From Hoyosella levis (GTDB taxonomy: Bacteria; Actinomycetota; Actinomycetes; Mycobacteriales; Mycobacteriaceae): DNA of 64,000 nucleotides. The notes beneath the pieces are model-generated. The model was not told the origin of the DNA and searched no databases. It was given only the letters and a program-made list of their open reading frames with translations. Position 1 is the first letter of the stretch. Each line of letters opens with the position of its first letter. Where the stretch lies: positions 1 through 64,000 of the forward strand of contig NZ_BQYM01000002.1 of the NCBI RefSeq assembly GCF_026008515.1, read 5' to 3'. Of the stretch, positions 11,508 to 19,907 are shown piece by piece. The translations under genes and the position numbers were made by a program.

Positions 11508-12455
11508 GTGAAGACACCGCAGCATCTCGCCGCGGAGTCCGAGCGACCAGCGACCTCCAGCACGGAGCACCCCGAAGGCCACTTGGCCGGAACGGACGCC
11601 CCGCAGGAGGAGACGCTTGGTCCAACGGGACGCCCGGTGCGCGAGATCCCCGAGCCGCAGCCACTGCGTGGCCACGGCCCCGCCAAAGTTGTCTCGCTCT
11701 GCAACCAGAAGGGTGGCGTCGGCAAGACGACCTCCACCATCAACCTTGGCGCCGCGCTCGCAGGGTACGGGCGCCGCGTCCTGCTCGTTGACCTCGACCC
11801 GCAGGGCGCCCTCTCGGCCGGGCTCGGCGTGGCCCACCACGAGCTCGAGCAGACGGTGTACAACCTGCTTGTCGAGCCCCGCGCCTCCACCGAGGATGTC
11901 ATCATGCGCACCCGCGTCGACGGCATGGACCTGCTGCCCAGCAACATCGACCTCTCGGCAGCCGAGATCCAGCTCGTCAACGAGGTGGGGCGCGAGCAAA
12001 CCCTGTTCCGCGCGCTGCACCCCGTGCTCGACCGCTACGACTATGTGCTCGTCGACTGCCAGCCCTCGCTTGGCCTGCTCACGGTCAACGCGCTCGCCTG
12101 CTCCGACGGCGTCATGATCCCGATGGAGTGCGAGTACTTCAGCCTCCGCGGGCTCGCGCTGCTCAACGACACCGTCGCCAAGGTGCGCGAGCGGCTCAAC
12201 CCGCGGCTGCAGATGGCAGGCATCCTCGTCACCATGTTCGACGCGCGCACCCTGCATGCCCGCGATGTGATGACCCGCGTCGTGGAGGTCTTTGGCGACC
12301 TCGTCTTCCACACCACCATCAACCGCACGGTGCGGTTCCCCGAGACCAGCGTCGCCGGGGAGCCCATCACAAGCTGGGCGCCCAAGTCCGCGGGCGCGAT
12401 CGCCTACCGGGCCCTCGCACGGGAATTGATCGCGGGGTTCGGCAGGGGCCGGTGA
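11508..12455 (+). CDS. ParA-family ATPase
   Basis: The protein has 315 aa. The start GTG at 11508 follows GAAGGAG. A ~60-residue hydrophilic leader precedes the deviant Walker A NQKGGVGKTTSTINL (~67), with LLVDLDPQGALSAGLG and the VLVDCQPSLGLLTVNAL Walker B. This is the ParA/Soj paralogue linked to scpA-scpB (Rv1708 by position), not the parA-parB pair near the origin; no parB is nearby. A role in chromosome organisation with condensin is inferred from its overlap with scpA. Gap to xerD: 174 bp. Confidence 0.9.
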   Translation: MKTPQHLAAESERPATSSTEHPEGHLAGTDAPQEETLGPTGRPVREIPEPQPLRGHGPAKVVSLCNQKGGVGKTTSTINLGAALAGYGRRVLLVDLDPQGALSAGLGVAHHELEQTVYNLLVEPRASTEDVIMRTRVDGMDLLPSNIDLSAAEIQLVNEVGREQTLFRALHPVLDRYDYVLVDCQPSLGLLTVNALACSDGVMIPMECEYFSLRGLALLNDTVAKVRERLNPRLQMAGILVTMFDARTLHARDVMTRVVEVFGDLVFHTTINRTVRFPETSVAGEPITSWAPKSAGAIAYRALARELIAGFGRGR

Positions 12456-13264
12456 GCGACCAGCCAAGCCCCGACGCGGACGATGGGCGTGTGTTCAGCG
12501 TGCGGCTGAGCAACTTCGAAGGCCCCTTCGACCTGCTTCTGCACCTGATCAGCCAGCAGAAGCTCGACGTCACCCACGTTGCCCTGCACACGGTGACCGA
12601 TGATTTCATCGCCTATACCAAGCGGCTCGGCGCCGAGCTCGGCCTCGACCAGACCACCGAGTTCCTCGTCGTCGCCGCGACCCTGCTCGACCTCAAGGCC
12701 GCCAGGCTGCTGCCCTCCGCCGACGTCGACGATGAGGATGATCTCGCGCTGCTCGAGGCGCAGGACATCCTGTTCGCCCGGCTGCTCGAGTACCGCGCCT
12801 ACCGGCAGGTCGCCGAGCTGTTCAGCGCGATGGAGGAGCAGGCCAGGTTCCGCTATCCGCGCGCCGCATCGCTCGAGGACCGCTACGTCGACCTGCTCCC
12901 CGACGTTGTCCTGGGCGTCACGCCTGATCAATTCGCCGAGCTCGCCGCGGCAGCATTCCGGCCCCGCCCCGACCCCGAGGTCAGCATCGCCCACATGCAC
13001 GGCGAGCTCGTCACCGTGCCCGGCGAGGCCAGCGCCATCCTCGCCCGGTTCGCCACAGCGGGGCCGGGCACCTGGCTGACATTCCACGAGATCGTCGCGG
13101 ACTGCGACAGCACGCTCCGCATCGTGGTGAGATTCCTCGGCCTGCTCGAGCTATTCCGGGAAAAAGCCATCGACATCGACCAGGACGAGCCGCTCGGCGC
13201 GCTGCGCGTGCGCTGGACCGGCATCGAGCCCGCACTATCCGACGCAGGGGACGACTATGGATGA
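12452..13264 (+). CDS. scpA: Segregation and condensation protein A
   Basis: This is the kleisin subunit of bacterial condensin, bridging SMC heads and binding ScpB. It has 270 aa. The conserved N-terminal RLSNFEGPFDLLLHLISQQK and the following helices fit ScpA. The winged-helix C-terminus includes TWLTFHEIVADCDSTLRIVVRFLGLLELFR, read across two segments. Start GTG 12452 overlaps the parA stop by 4 bases. The central acidic stretch DVDDEDDLALLE is usual. smc itself is not in the window. Confidence 0.95.
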   Translation: MSDQPSPDADDGRVFSVRLSNFEGPFDLLLHLISQQKLDVTHVALHTVTDDFIAYTKRLGAELGLDQTTEFLVVAATLLDLKAARLLPSADVDDEDDLALLEAQDILFARLLEYRAYRQVAELFSAMEEQARFRYPRAASLEDRYVDLLPDVVLGVTPDQFAELAAAAFRPRPDPEVSIAHMHGELVTVPGEASAILARFATAGPGTWLTFHEIVADCDSTLRIVVRFLGLLELFREKAIDIDQDEPLGALRVRWTGIEPALSDAGDDYG

Positions 13265-13934
13265 TCGTGACGACCGCTCCGATGTGCACGAGCCGGAACC
13301 CGAGCACTGGCCGGAGGAACGCGTCGAGGCCGCGCTCGAGGCGCTCCTGCTCGTGGTGGACACCCCTGTCGCGTCCCGTGATCTCGCCAACGCGCTCGAC
13401 CTGCCCGAGGACCGCGTGCGGCGTGCGCTGATCCGTCTCGCGGCGAGCTACGAGAATCGACGCAGTGGCATTGACCTGCGGTTTGCTGGTGACGGTTGGC
13501 GCATGTATACCCGGAGCGAATACTCTTCTTATGTCGAACGACTAATCCTGGACGGCGCGCGGTCAAAATTGACCCGGGCTGCCCTCGAGACCCTCGCCGT
13601 CGTTGCCTACCGGCAGCCCGTCACGCGATCCCGCGTCAGCGCGGTCCGCGGCGTCAACGTCGACGGTGTCATGCGGACACTGCTCGCCCGAGGTCTCATC
13701 GCCGAAGCCGAACCCATCCTGGACGTTCCCGGTACACACTATGTGACGACGGAACTGTTCCTCGAGCGGCTTGGCATCGCATCGCTCGACGAGCTCCCGC
13801 CGATCGCGCCGCTCCTCCCGGACGTGGATGTGATCGACGAACTGGGCGACGAGCTGAACGATGAGCTCGCCGTCCGCATAGCGAAGGCCGAGCGCCGCAG
13901 ACAAGGTGCTCGCGCCGAGCCAACCACTGAATAG
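13257..13934 (+). CDS. scpB: Segregation and condensation protein B
   Basis: ScpB is the winged-helix dimer that binds ScpA in condensin. It has 225 aa. The family motifs VEAALEALLLVVDTPV and RAALETLAVVAYRQPVTRS are clear, as is GTHYVTTELFLERLG. It overlaps scpA by 8 bases and precedes the pseudouridine synthase gene by 9 bp. The C-terminal ~30 residues are charged and probably disordered. Confidence 0.95.
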   Translation: MDDRDDRSDVHEPEPEHWPEERVEAALEALLLVVDTPVASRDLANALDLPEDRVRRALIRLAASYENRRSGIDLRFAGDGWRMYTRSEYSSYVERLILDGARSKLTRAALETLAVVAYRQPVTRSRVSAVRGVNVDGVMRTLLARGLIAEAEPILDVPGTHYVTTELFLERLGIASLDELPPIAPLLPDVDVIDELGDELNDELAVRIAKAERRRQGARAEPTTE

Positions 13935-13943
13935 GAACACAGC

Positions 13944-15365
13944 ATGAGAACTCCCGCTCGCCGAGATGGCACACCGGACAATGGACGCGGTCGCCGCGGC
14001 CATGGCGCCCCCCGCTCGAATGACAGCCGCACCAACGAGGGCCGCACGGGCCAGGGCCGCTCGTACGAAGGCCGCTCGAGCCAGGGCCGGCCGACCGAAG
14101 GCCGCACCGGCCAGGGTCGCCCGAGCCAGGATCGAACCAGCCAGGACCGAACCAGCCAGGACCGAACCAGCTGGGGCCGCGCGCCGCAGTCCAGCTCGGG
14201 TCGCCCCTCCGATGGTCGTCGCTCCGAAGGACGCCCCTCTGCTGGTCGATCCACTGCTGGGCAGGGACGGCCGGACCAGCCTCGCAGCTCGGATCGCCGC
14301 AGCAGCTCGGACTACCCGCGTGGCGCGGATCGCCGCAGCGAAGGCCCGCGCAATGAAGGTCCGCGCAGCGAGGGTCCGCGCAGCGAGGGTCCGCGCACCG
14401 GCGGACCGCGTAGCGAGGGCGCGCGCGGTGGCTTCCGCAGCGGTCCCGCCCAGCGTGGAGCCGAGTCCCGCGGCCAGGGGCAGGGCAATCGCGGATCGTC
14501 GAACTGGCGGCCCCCGAGCACACGGCCGAAGCCCTCGCGCCGCGCGGCCCCGCCGATCAGCAATGCCCGTCCTGCCCCCGAGGGCGCGCCCCTGGAGGGT
14601 GCCGCGCTGCCCGATACCGCCACGTTCAGCGAGGACGGCGTGCGTCTGCAGAAGGTCCTCGCTCGTGCTGGTGTCGGTTCCCGCCGAGTCTGCGAGCAGA
14701 TGATCGACCAGGGTCGCATCGAGGTCAATGGCAAGCGCGTCAACGTGCAGGGCATGCGGATCGATCCGGCCACCGCGGTGGTCAAGGTTGACGGCATGCG
14801 GGTCATGATCACCGAGGACCTTGTGCATCTCGCGCTGAACAAGCCCCGTGGCTGGCAATCCACCATGCAGGACGAGATGAACCGTCCCTGCGTCGGAGAC
14901 CTCGTCGCCGAGCGCATTGCCGCGGGCCAGCGGCTCTTCCACGTCGGGCGCCTCGATGCCGAGACCGAGGGACTGCTGCTGCTCACCAATGACGGCGAGC
15001 TCGCCCACCGCCTCATGCACCCCTCCTACAAGGTGCGCAAGACGTACCTCGCCAACGTCGAGGGAATGATGAGCCGTGCCACCGAGCGGGAGATGCGCGC
15101 GGGCATCGAGCTCGAGGACGGCCCGGTCGAGATCGACGAGATCACCACCGTCGACATGAACGAGGGCAGCTCCCTGGTCAAGATCGTGCTGCACGAGGGT
15201 CGCAAGCACATCGTGCGGCGGCTCCTCGAGCACGTCGGCCACCCTGTCACCGAGCTCGTGCGCACCCAGATCGGCGTCGTCCAGCTCGGCGAGCAGCGCC
15301 CCGGCACCATGCGCGTGCTCAACCGGCAAGAAGTGGGAAACCTGTACAAGGAGGTAGGGCTGTGA
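13944..15365 (+). CDS. rluB: RluB/RsuA-family rRNA pseudouridine synthase with long disordered N-terminus
   Basis: The protein has 473 aa, about twice the family core. Residues 1 to ~215 are Arg/Ser/Gly/Gln-rich repeats (TSQDR-, SEGPR-type units). An S4 domain begins at [20 protein letters not shown]. The synthase domain has the catalytic-Asp motif [20 protein letters not shown]. The family isomerises uridine in 23S rRNA helix 89 or in 16S; the target here is inferred from scpB-rluB-cmk synteny. The stop overlaps the cmk GTG. The N-terminal tail probably adds RNA affinity. Confidence 0.92.
   Translation: MRTPARRDGTPDNGRGRRGHGAPRSNDSRTNEGRTGQGRSYEGRSSQGRPTEGRTGQGRPSQDRTSQDRTSQDRTSWGRAPQSSSGRPSDGRRSEGRPSAGRSTAGQGRPDQPRSSDRRSSSDYPRGADRRSEGPRNEGPRSEGPRSEGPRTGGPRSEGARGGFRSGPAQRGAESRGQGQGNRGSSNWRPPSTRPKPSRRAAPPISNARPAPEGAPLEGAALPDTATFSEDGVRLQKVLARAGVGSRRVCEQMIDQGRIEVNGKRVNVQGMRIDPATAVVKVDGMRVMITEDLVHLALNKPRGWQSTMQDEMNRPCVGDLVAERIAAGQRLFHVGRLDAETEGLLLLTNDGELAHRLMHPSYKVRKTYLANVEGMMSRATEREMRAGIELEDGPVEIDEITTVDMNEGSSLVKIVLHEGRKHIVRRLLEHVGHPVTELVRTQIGVVQLGEQRPGTMRVLNRQEVGNLYKEVGL
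14120..14175 (+). repeat. 15-bp tandem repeat in rluB N-terminal region
   Basis: There are three close copies of a CCAGGACCGAACCAG-type unit encoding the TSQDR repeat. A second array follows at about 14335-14415, built on a GCAGCGAGGGTCCGC-type unit encoding SEGPR. Both preserve the frame. Confidence 0.8.
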
Positions 15366-16045
15366 GCGAGCTTGTCGTAGCCATCGACGGACCAGCCGGA
15401 ACGGGCAAGTCCAGCGTCTCCCGCAAGGTCGCCAAGGAGATCGGCGCCCGCTATCTCGACACCGGGGCGATGTACCGGATCGCCACCCTGCACGCACTGC
15501 GGACCGCCGCGAACATCGACGATCCGGCCGAGCTCGCCACCATCACGGCCAACCTTCCGCTTGCCATCGGGGACGATCCCGAGAGCGAGCAGGTTCTCCT
15601 CAGCGGCGAGGACGTCGCCCGCGACATCCGCGGCAACGAGGTCACCGCAGCGGTATCCGCGGTCGCCGCGGTGCCCGAGGTCCGCCATCAGCTCGTCGAG
15701 CTGCAGCGCAGGCTCGCGGCCCAGCCCGGGCGCATCGTCGTCGAGGGGCGGGACATCGGTACCGTCGTCCTCACGGATGCCGACGTCAAGATCTTCCTCA
15801 CCGCCACACCCGAGGCCCGCGCGCAGCGCCGCCTCGACCAGGACACCGCCGAGGGGCGCGCGAGCACCTTCGAGGCCGTGCTCGCCGACGTGAAGCGCCG
15901 CGACGAGTACGACTCCACGCGCGCCACATCCCCGCTCCGGCCCGCCGATGACGCCATCATCGTCGACACCAGCGAGCTCACCCTCGACGACGTCGTCACC
16001 AACCTCCTCGGCATCGTCCGGGAACGAACAGGATCCACCGCATGA
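15362..16045 (+). CDS. cmk: Cytidylate kinase
   Basis: The enzyme phosphorylates CMP and dCMP to the diphosphates. It has 227 aa. P-loop [15 protein letters not shown] lies at the N-terminus, followed by [11 protein letters not shown], the [20 protein letters not shown] segment and [14 protein letters not shown] near the C-terminus, all typical of Cmk. It overlaps the rluB stop by 4 bases and the der start by 4 bases, so translation is coupled. Confidence 0.96.
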   Translation: MSELVVAIDGPAGTGKSSVSRKVAKEIGARYLDTGAMYRIATLHALRTAANIDDPAELATITANLPLAIGDDPESEQVLLSGEDVARDIRGNEVTAAVSAVAAVPEVRHQLVELQRRLAAQPGRIVVEGRDIGTVVLTDADVKIFLTATPEARAQRRLDQDTAEGRASTFEAVLADVKRRDEYDSTRATSPLRPADDAIIVDTSELTLDDVVTNLLGIVRERTGSTA

Positions 16046-17469
16046 CCGAACCCACAGACACCACCTTGTTCCTGCCCGGAGACGGGCACTGGACCGATGA
16101 GGGCGACTGGGAGGTCGACCTCCTCGAGGACGGCACCCCTGCAGGCGAGGAGCCGCGCGCGGTCGTCGCCATCGTCGGACGGCCCAACGTCGGCAAGTCC
16201 ACCCTCGTCAACCGCATCATTGGCCGCCGCGAGGCAGTCGTCGAGGACGTCCCCGGCGTCACCCGCGACCGCATCTCCTACGACGCGGAATGGGGCGGTC
16301 GTCCCTTCACCGTCCAGGACACCGGCGGCTGGGAACCCACTGCCAAGGGCCTCCACCAGTCGGTATCCCGGCAGGCCGAGCTTGCCATGCGCACCGCCGA
16401 CCTCATCGTCGTCGTCGTCGATGCCACGGTCGGTGCCACCGCCACCGATGAAGCGGTATCGCGCATCCTCCGCCGGTCCAAGACCCCGGTCATCCTCGTG
16501 GCCAACAAGGTCGACAGCAACAAGCTCGAATCCGACGCCGCCGCGCTATGGAGCCTCGGCATCGGCGAGCCACGCCTGATCAGCGCCACGCACGGCCGCG
16601 GCGTCGCCGATCTCCTCGACCTCATCATCGAGACGCTGCCCACCAAGCCGCGTGATGACATCCAGCGCACCGGCGGGCCCCGCCGCATCGCCCTCGTGGG
16701 CAAGCCCAACGTCGGCAAGTCCAGCCTCCTCAACAAGCTCACCGGCGATGAGCGCTCCGTCGTCCACGACGTCGCCGGCACCACCGTCGATCCCGTCGAC
16801 TCCCTCGTCGACCTAGGTGGAAAGACCTGGCGCTTCGTCGACACCGCCGGACTGCGCAAGCGCGTCATCACCGCCAGTGGTGCCGAGTATTACGCCTCGC
16901 TGCGCACCCGCGGTGCCATCGAATCAGCGGAAGTGGTCGTCATCCTCATCGACGCCTCCCAGCCCATCAGCGAGCAGGACCTCCGCATCCTCACCATGGT
17001 CGAGGAAACCGGTCGGGCACTCGTCATCGCCTTCAACAAGTGGGACCTCGTCGAGGAGGAGCGCCGGCTCCAGCTCGACAAGGAGATCGACCGCGACCTC
17101 ATCCGCTTCCCCTGGGCGCAACGGGTCAACATCTCCGCCCACACCGGACGGGCCGTGCAGAAGCTCGTGCCCGCCATGGAGACCGCGCTCGAGTCCTGGG
17201 ACACCCGCGTCTCCACCGGACGGCTCAACAACTGGCTCCGCGAGACAACCTCCGCCACCCCGCCGCCCATGCGCGGTGGACGGCTGCCCCGCATCCTCTA
17301 CGCCACCCAGGCCACCAACCGGCCGCCTACGTTCGTGCTGTTCACCACCGGCTTCCTCGAGGCGGGCTACCGGCGCTTCCTCGAGCGCAAGCTCCGCGAA
17401 TCCTTCGGCTTCGAGGGCAGCCCCGTGCGGGTCAACATCCGCGTCCGCGAGAAGCGCGCCCGCAAGTAG
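16042..17469 (+). CDS. der: Ribosome-assembly GTPase Der (EngA)
   Basis: Der is a double-GTPase needed for 50S assembly. It has 475 aa. The first G domain has [16 protein letters not shown] and NKVD. The second has [17 protein letters not shown] and NKWD. A C-terminal KH-like domain ends in [14 protein letters not shown]. An acidic ~40-residue N-terminal extension is common in actinobacteria. It is the last gene of the scpA-rluB-cmk-der operon, and conserved synteny ends here. Confidence 0.96.
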   Translation: MTEPTDTTLFLPGDGHWTDEGDWEVDLLEDGTPAGEEPRAVVAIVGRPNVGKSTLVNRIIGRREAVVEDVPGVTRDRISYDAEWGGRPFTVQDTGGWEPTAKGLHQSVSRQAELAMRTADLIVVVVDATVGATATDEAVSRILRRSKTPVILVANKVDSNKLESDAAALWSLGIGEPRLISATHGRGVADLLDLIIETLPTKPRDDIQRTGGPRRIALVGKPNVGKSSLLNKLTGDERSVVHDVAGTTVDPVDSLVDLGGKTWRFVDTAGLRKRVITASGAEYYASLRTRGAIESAEVVVILIDASQPISEQDLRILTMVEETGRALVIAFNKWDLVEEERRLQLDKEIDRDLIRFPWAQRVNISAHTGRAVQKLVPAMETALESWDTRVSTGRLNNWLRETTSATPPPMRGGRLPRILYATQATNRPPTFVLFTTGFLEAGYRRFLERKLRESFGFEGSPVRVNIRVREKRARK

Positions 17470-17522
17470 GGGAGGGGTGCCAGGAGTGCTCCGGGACCGC
17501 GAAACACCAGGCCCCCGCGCGA

Positions 17523-17551
17523 TTGGCACCAGCGCTATCTGGTGTTGTACT
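17523..17551 (+). promoter_or_regulatory. Probable promoter of tRNA-Pro
   Basis: TTGGCA (17523-17528), a 17-bp spacer and TGTACT (17546-17551) lie about 40 bp before the tRNA. Spacing is ideal and the -35 is good. Confidence 0.45.
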
Positions 17552-17594
17552 CTGGCTGAGCTGACAGCGAGCCCACCAGCTCGGAAGTCAGCGG

Positions 17595-17668
<74 letters not shown>

Positions 17669-17675
17669 CACAGGT

Positions 17676-17712
17676 AACCCCAGGTCAGATAACCTCTGGC
17701 CTGGGGTTTCTT
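17676..17712 (+). terminator. tRNA-Pro terminator
   Basis: A stem AACCCCAGG (17676-17684) / CCTGGGGTT (17700-17708) is followed by TTCTTGC, a short T-rich run. Confidence 0.7.
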
Positions 17713-17735
17713 GCTGTTCGGGGGGTGCCGCGGCA

Positions 17736-17782
17736 GATCGTGAAAGTCCAGCCACGCCCCACATGGCCAGGTCTTCACGATC
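17736..17782. repeat. 47-bp palindromic repeat, copy 1
   Basis: The element begins GATCGTGAA and ends TTCACGATC, with an internal GCCA/TGGC pairing. It is 42/47 identical to copy 2 at 18189-18235. The two copies bracket the cupin gene. The minus strand reads IVKTWPCGAWLDFHD without a stop, probably a by-product of the palindrome. Confidence 0.8.
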
Positions 17783-17845
17783 GGGGGCCGGGGGTGAGCT
17801 GGCCCGCGGGGTACCGTGGCCACAGCAACCGGAGGGAGCAGCGCG

Positions 17846-18178
17846 ATGGCCGCGGAACCTAGCGAGACGATCGTGGCGGATGCGATGGGAGCAGCGGTGC
17901 CGCGCGAATCGGGACCGGGCGCGGGCGTGGTGCTGGAGACAACCCGGGCGAAGGTCGTCGCGTTCGCGTTCTCCCCCGGCCAGGAGCTGCGCGAGCATGC
18001 GGCCCGGCATCCCGTGCTCATCCAGGGGGTCGAGGGCGAGCTCGAGCTCACGCTGCCGGAGGAGGTCGTGCAGCTACGGCCCGGCGTCGTGGTGCACCTC
18101 GAGGCGATGGTGCGGCATTCGGTGACTGCTCCACGAGGCGGCCGCTTGACGGTCACGATGCTGCTGCCCGGGGAGTAG
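17846..18178 (+). CDS. Small cupin-domain protein
   Basis: This 110-aa protein is a single cupin barrel. PGQELREHAARHPVLIQGVE and LEAMVRHSVTAPRGG resemble the two cupin motifs, though the canonical metal-binding pattern is incomplete. The ATG at 17846 was chosen because GGAGGGA lies 8 bp upstream; a GTG at 17816 would add 10 residues. It lies alone between two copies of a palindromic repeat, right after tRNA-Pro, in a region that breaks conserved gene order. The ligand or enzymatic role cannot be told from sequence. Confidence 0.78.
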   Translation: MAAEPSETIVADAMGAAVPRESGPGAGVVLETTRAKVVAFAFSPGQELREHAARHPVLIQGVEGELELTLPEEVVQLRPGVVVHLEAMVRHSVTAPRGGRLTVTMLLPGE

Positions 18179-18187
18179 CTCGCCACC

Positions 18188-18236
18188 CGATCGTGAAACT
18201 CGAGCCACGTCCCGCGTGGCCAGGTCTTCACGATCG
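18188..18236. repeat. 47-bp palindromic repeat, copy 2
   Basis: Perfect 10-bp ends CGATCGTGAA / TTCACGATCG and an inner stem GCCACG / CGTGGC form an extended hairpin. The element matches copy 1 (17736-17782) at 42 of 47 positions. It ends 86 bp before the ftsY start and overlaps an upstream in-frame extension of ftsY, arguing against that extension being coding. Confidence 0.82.
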
Positions 18237-18321
18237 CGCTCGAGCACCCAAGCCCGCCGCCGGAAGCGCCCTGGGCGGTGGGGTTTCGGCGGGAAGCGGG
18301 TGTGTTTGGAATACTGCCGGG

Positions 18322-19779
18322 GTGACCACCGAACTTTGGATTGCCATAGCCGCGATCGCAGCGATCATTCTTGTGCTGCTGGTCGTGGGAACCGTGCTCT
18401 ACAAGCGTCGACAGATCCGGTTGACCCCGCCGCCGGAGCTGGAGAAGAAGGACCAGTCTGGTGGCTACCAGGCGCGGGGTGGATTCAGCTTCAGCGAGGG
18501 CGCATCGACCGCCCTGAAGGAGCCCCCCAGCAAGGAACCGCTGCCAAGGGAGCCCCTGCGCAAGGAACCGTCTGCTCCTTCGGACGGGCCGCGGGTAGTC
18601 GAGCCTCCGGTTCAGCCGGGGGAGCGCACCGACGATGACGGCCAGCCGCGGGTTGGTGATGATGCGTCGGTGCCGCGCGATGCGCCGCGCAAGCCGATCG
18701 TGGATGTGGAGCTCCCTGAGGAGAGCGATACCGAGACCCCAGCACCCGCCGAGACCCAGCCAGAGCCAGCCAAGGAGCCCGAGCTGGCCGAGGAGCCCGA
18801 GCCGGAGCTTGCCGAGGAGCTCGCGGGACCGGTGGAGGAAGAGCCGGTCCTGGAGGAGATCGAGCCGACCGAGGGGCGCCTGAATCGCCTGCGCGGCCGC
18901 TTGTCGCGGTCGCAGAACGCAGTGGGCAAGAGCTTGCTGGGCCTGCTCGGTGGTGGCGACCTCGATGAGGATTCGTGGGAGGAGGTCGAGGACACCCTGC
19001 TGATCGCTGATCTGGGGTCGGCGACCACCACGATGATCGTGGAGCGGCTGCGGGAGCAGATGGTGGCGCACGCGGTGCGTACGGAGGCGCAGGCCCGCGC
19101 GGTGCTCAAGGATGTGCTGGTGGAGGCGTTGCGGCCGGAGCTGGATCGGTCGATCAGGGCGCTGCCGCATGCTGATGCGCCGTCAGTGTTGCTCGTGGTG
19201 GGTGTCAATGGGACTGGCAAGACCACGACCACGGGCAAGCTGGCTCGAGTGCTCGTGGCGGATGGCCGCCGCGTGCTGCTGGGCGCTGCGGATACGTTCC
19301 GCGCTGCTGCGGCCGATCAGTTGCAGACGTGGGGCGAGCGCGTGGGCGCGGAGACGGTGCGCGGCAGGGAGGGTGCCGATCCGGCATCGGTGGCGTACGA
19401 CGCTGTCTCCCGTGGCATCGAGGCCGGGGTGGACGTGGTGCTGGTCGATACCGCGGGCCGCTTGCACACCAAGACTGGCTTGATGGATGAGCTGGACAAG
19501 GTGAAGCGGGTCGTGGAGAAGCGCGCCAAGGTCGATGAGGTGTTGCTCGTGCTTGATGCAACGGTGGGGCAGAACGGCCTGAACCAGGCGAAGGTGTTCG
19601 CTGAGGTGGTGGACATCAGTGGTGTGGTGCTGACGAAGCTCGATGGCACCGCGAAGGGCGGCATCGTGTTCCAGGTGCAGCATCAGCTCGGTGTCCCGGT
19701 GAAGCTCGTGGGCCTCGGCGAGGGCGCGGATGATCTGGCGCCGTTCGAGCCGGAGGCATTCGTCAACGCCCTGTTGTGA
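18322..19779 (+). CDS. ftsY: Signal recognition particle receptor FtsY
   Basis: FtsY is the membrane-associated GTPase receptor for SRP. It has 485 aa. The GTG at 18322 puts a transmembrane helix at the extreme N-terminus (residues ~5-30, ending LYKRR), as in other actinobacterial FtsY. A Pro/Glu-rich acidic linker follows to ~190, then the NG domain with GVNGTGKTTTTGK, DTFRAAAADQL, DTAGRLHTKTG and TKLDGTAKGG. An upstream in-frame start (18193) runs through the palindromic repeat and is rejected. smc, usually directly upstream in mycobacteria, is absent. Confidence 0.95.
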   Translation: MTTELWIAIAAIAAIILVLLVVGTVLYKRRQIRLTPPPELEKKDQSGGYQARGGFSFSEGASTALKEPPSKEPLPREPLRKEPSAPSDGPRVVEPPVQPGERTDDDGQPRVGDDASVPRDAPRKPIVDVELPEESDTETPAPAETQPEPAKEPELAEEPEPELAEELAGPVEEEPVLEEIEPTEGRLNRLRGRLSRSQNAVGKSLLGLLGGGDLDEDSWEEVEDTLLIADLGSATTTMIVERLREQMVAHAVRTEAQARAVLKDVLVEALRPELDRSIRALPHADAPSVLLVVGVNGTGKTTTTGKLARVLVADGRRVLLGAADTFRAAAADQLQTWGERVGAETVRGREGADPASVAYDAVSRGIEAGVDVVLVDTAGRLHTKTGLMDELDKVKRVVEKRAKVDEVLLVLDATVGQNGLNQAKVFAEVVDISGVVLTKLDGTAKGGIVFQVQHQLGVPVKLVGLGEGADDLAPFEPEAFVNALL

Positions 19780-19907
19780 TGTCGCTGCCATAACGCTTCC
19801 GCGTCGAACCGGGCGCGCATGCTGGGTCGTTGTCGACGGCCCGGGCCACGAAGGGGCAGGGTGCGGGAAGAGGTTGTTTCCCCGCGCAGCCCCGTCGGAG
19901 GTGGACC

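Noticed and set aside
13563-15497. Minus-strand frame of 644 codons opposite scpB, rluB and cmk, with long Ala/Arg repeats.
   Set aside because: The repeats are the complement of the rluB N-terminal repeats; the plus-strand genes are certain.
18193-18321. Upstream in-frame extension of FtsY by 43 residues.
   Set aside because: It translates the palindromic repeat and displaces the N-terminal membrane helix from its usual place; GTG 18322 fits the family.
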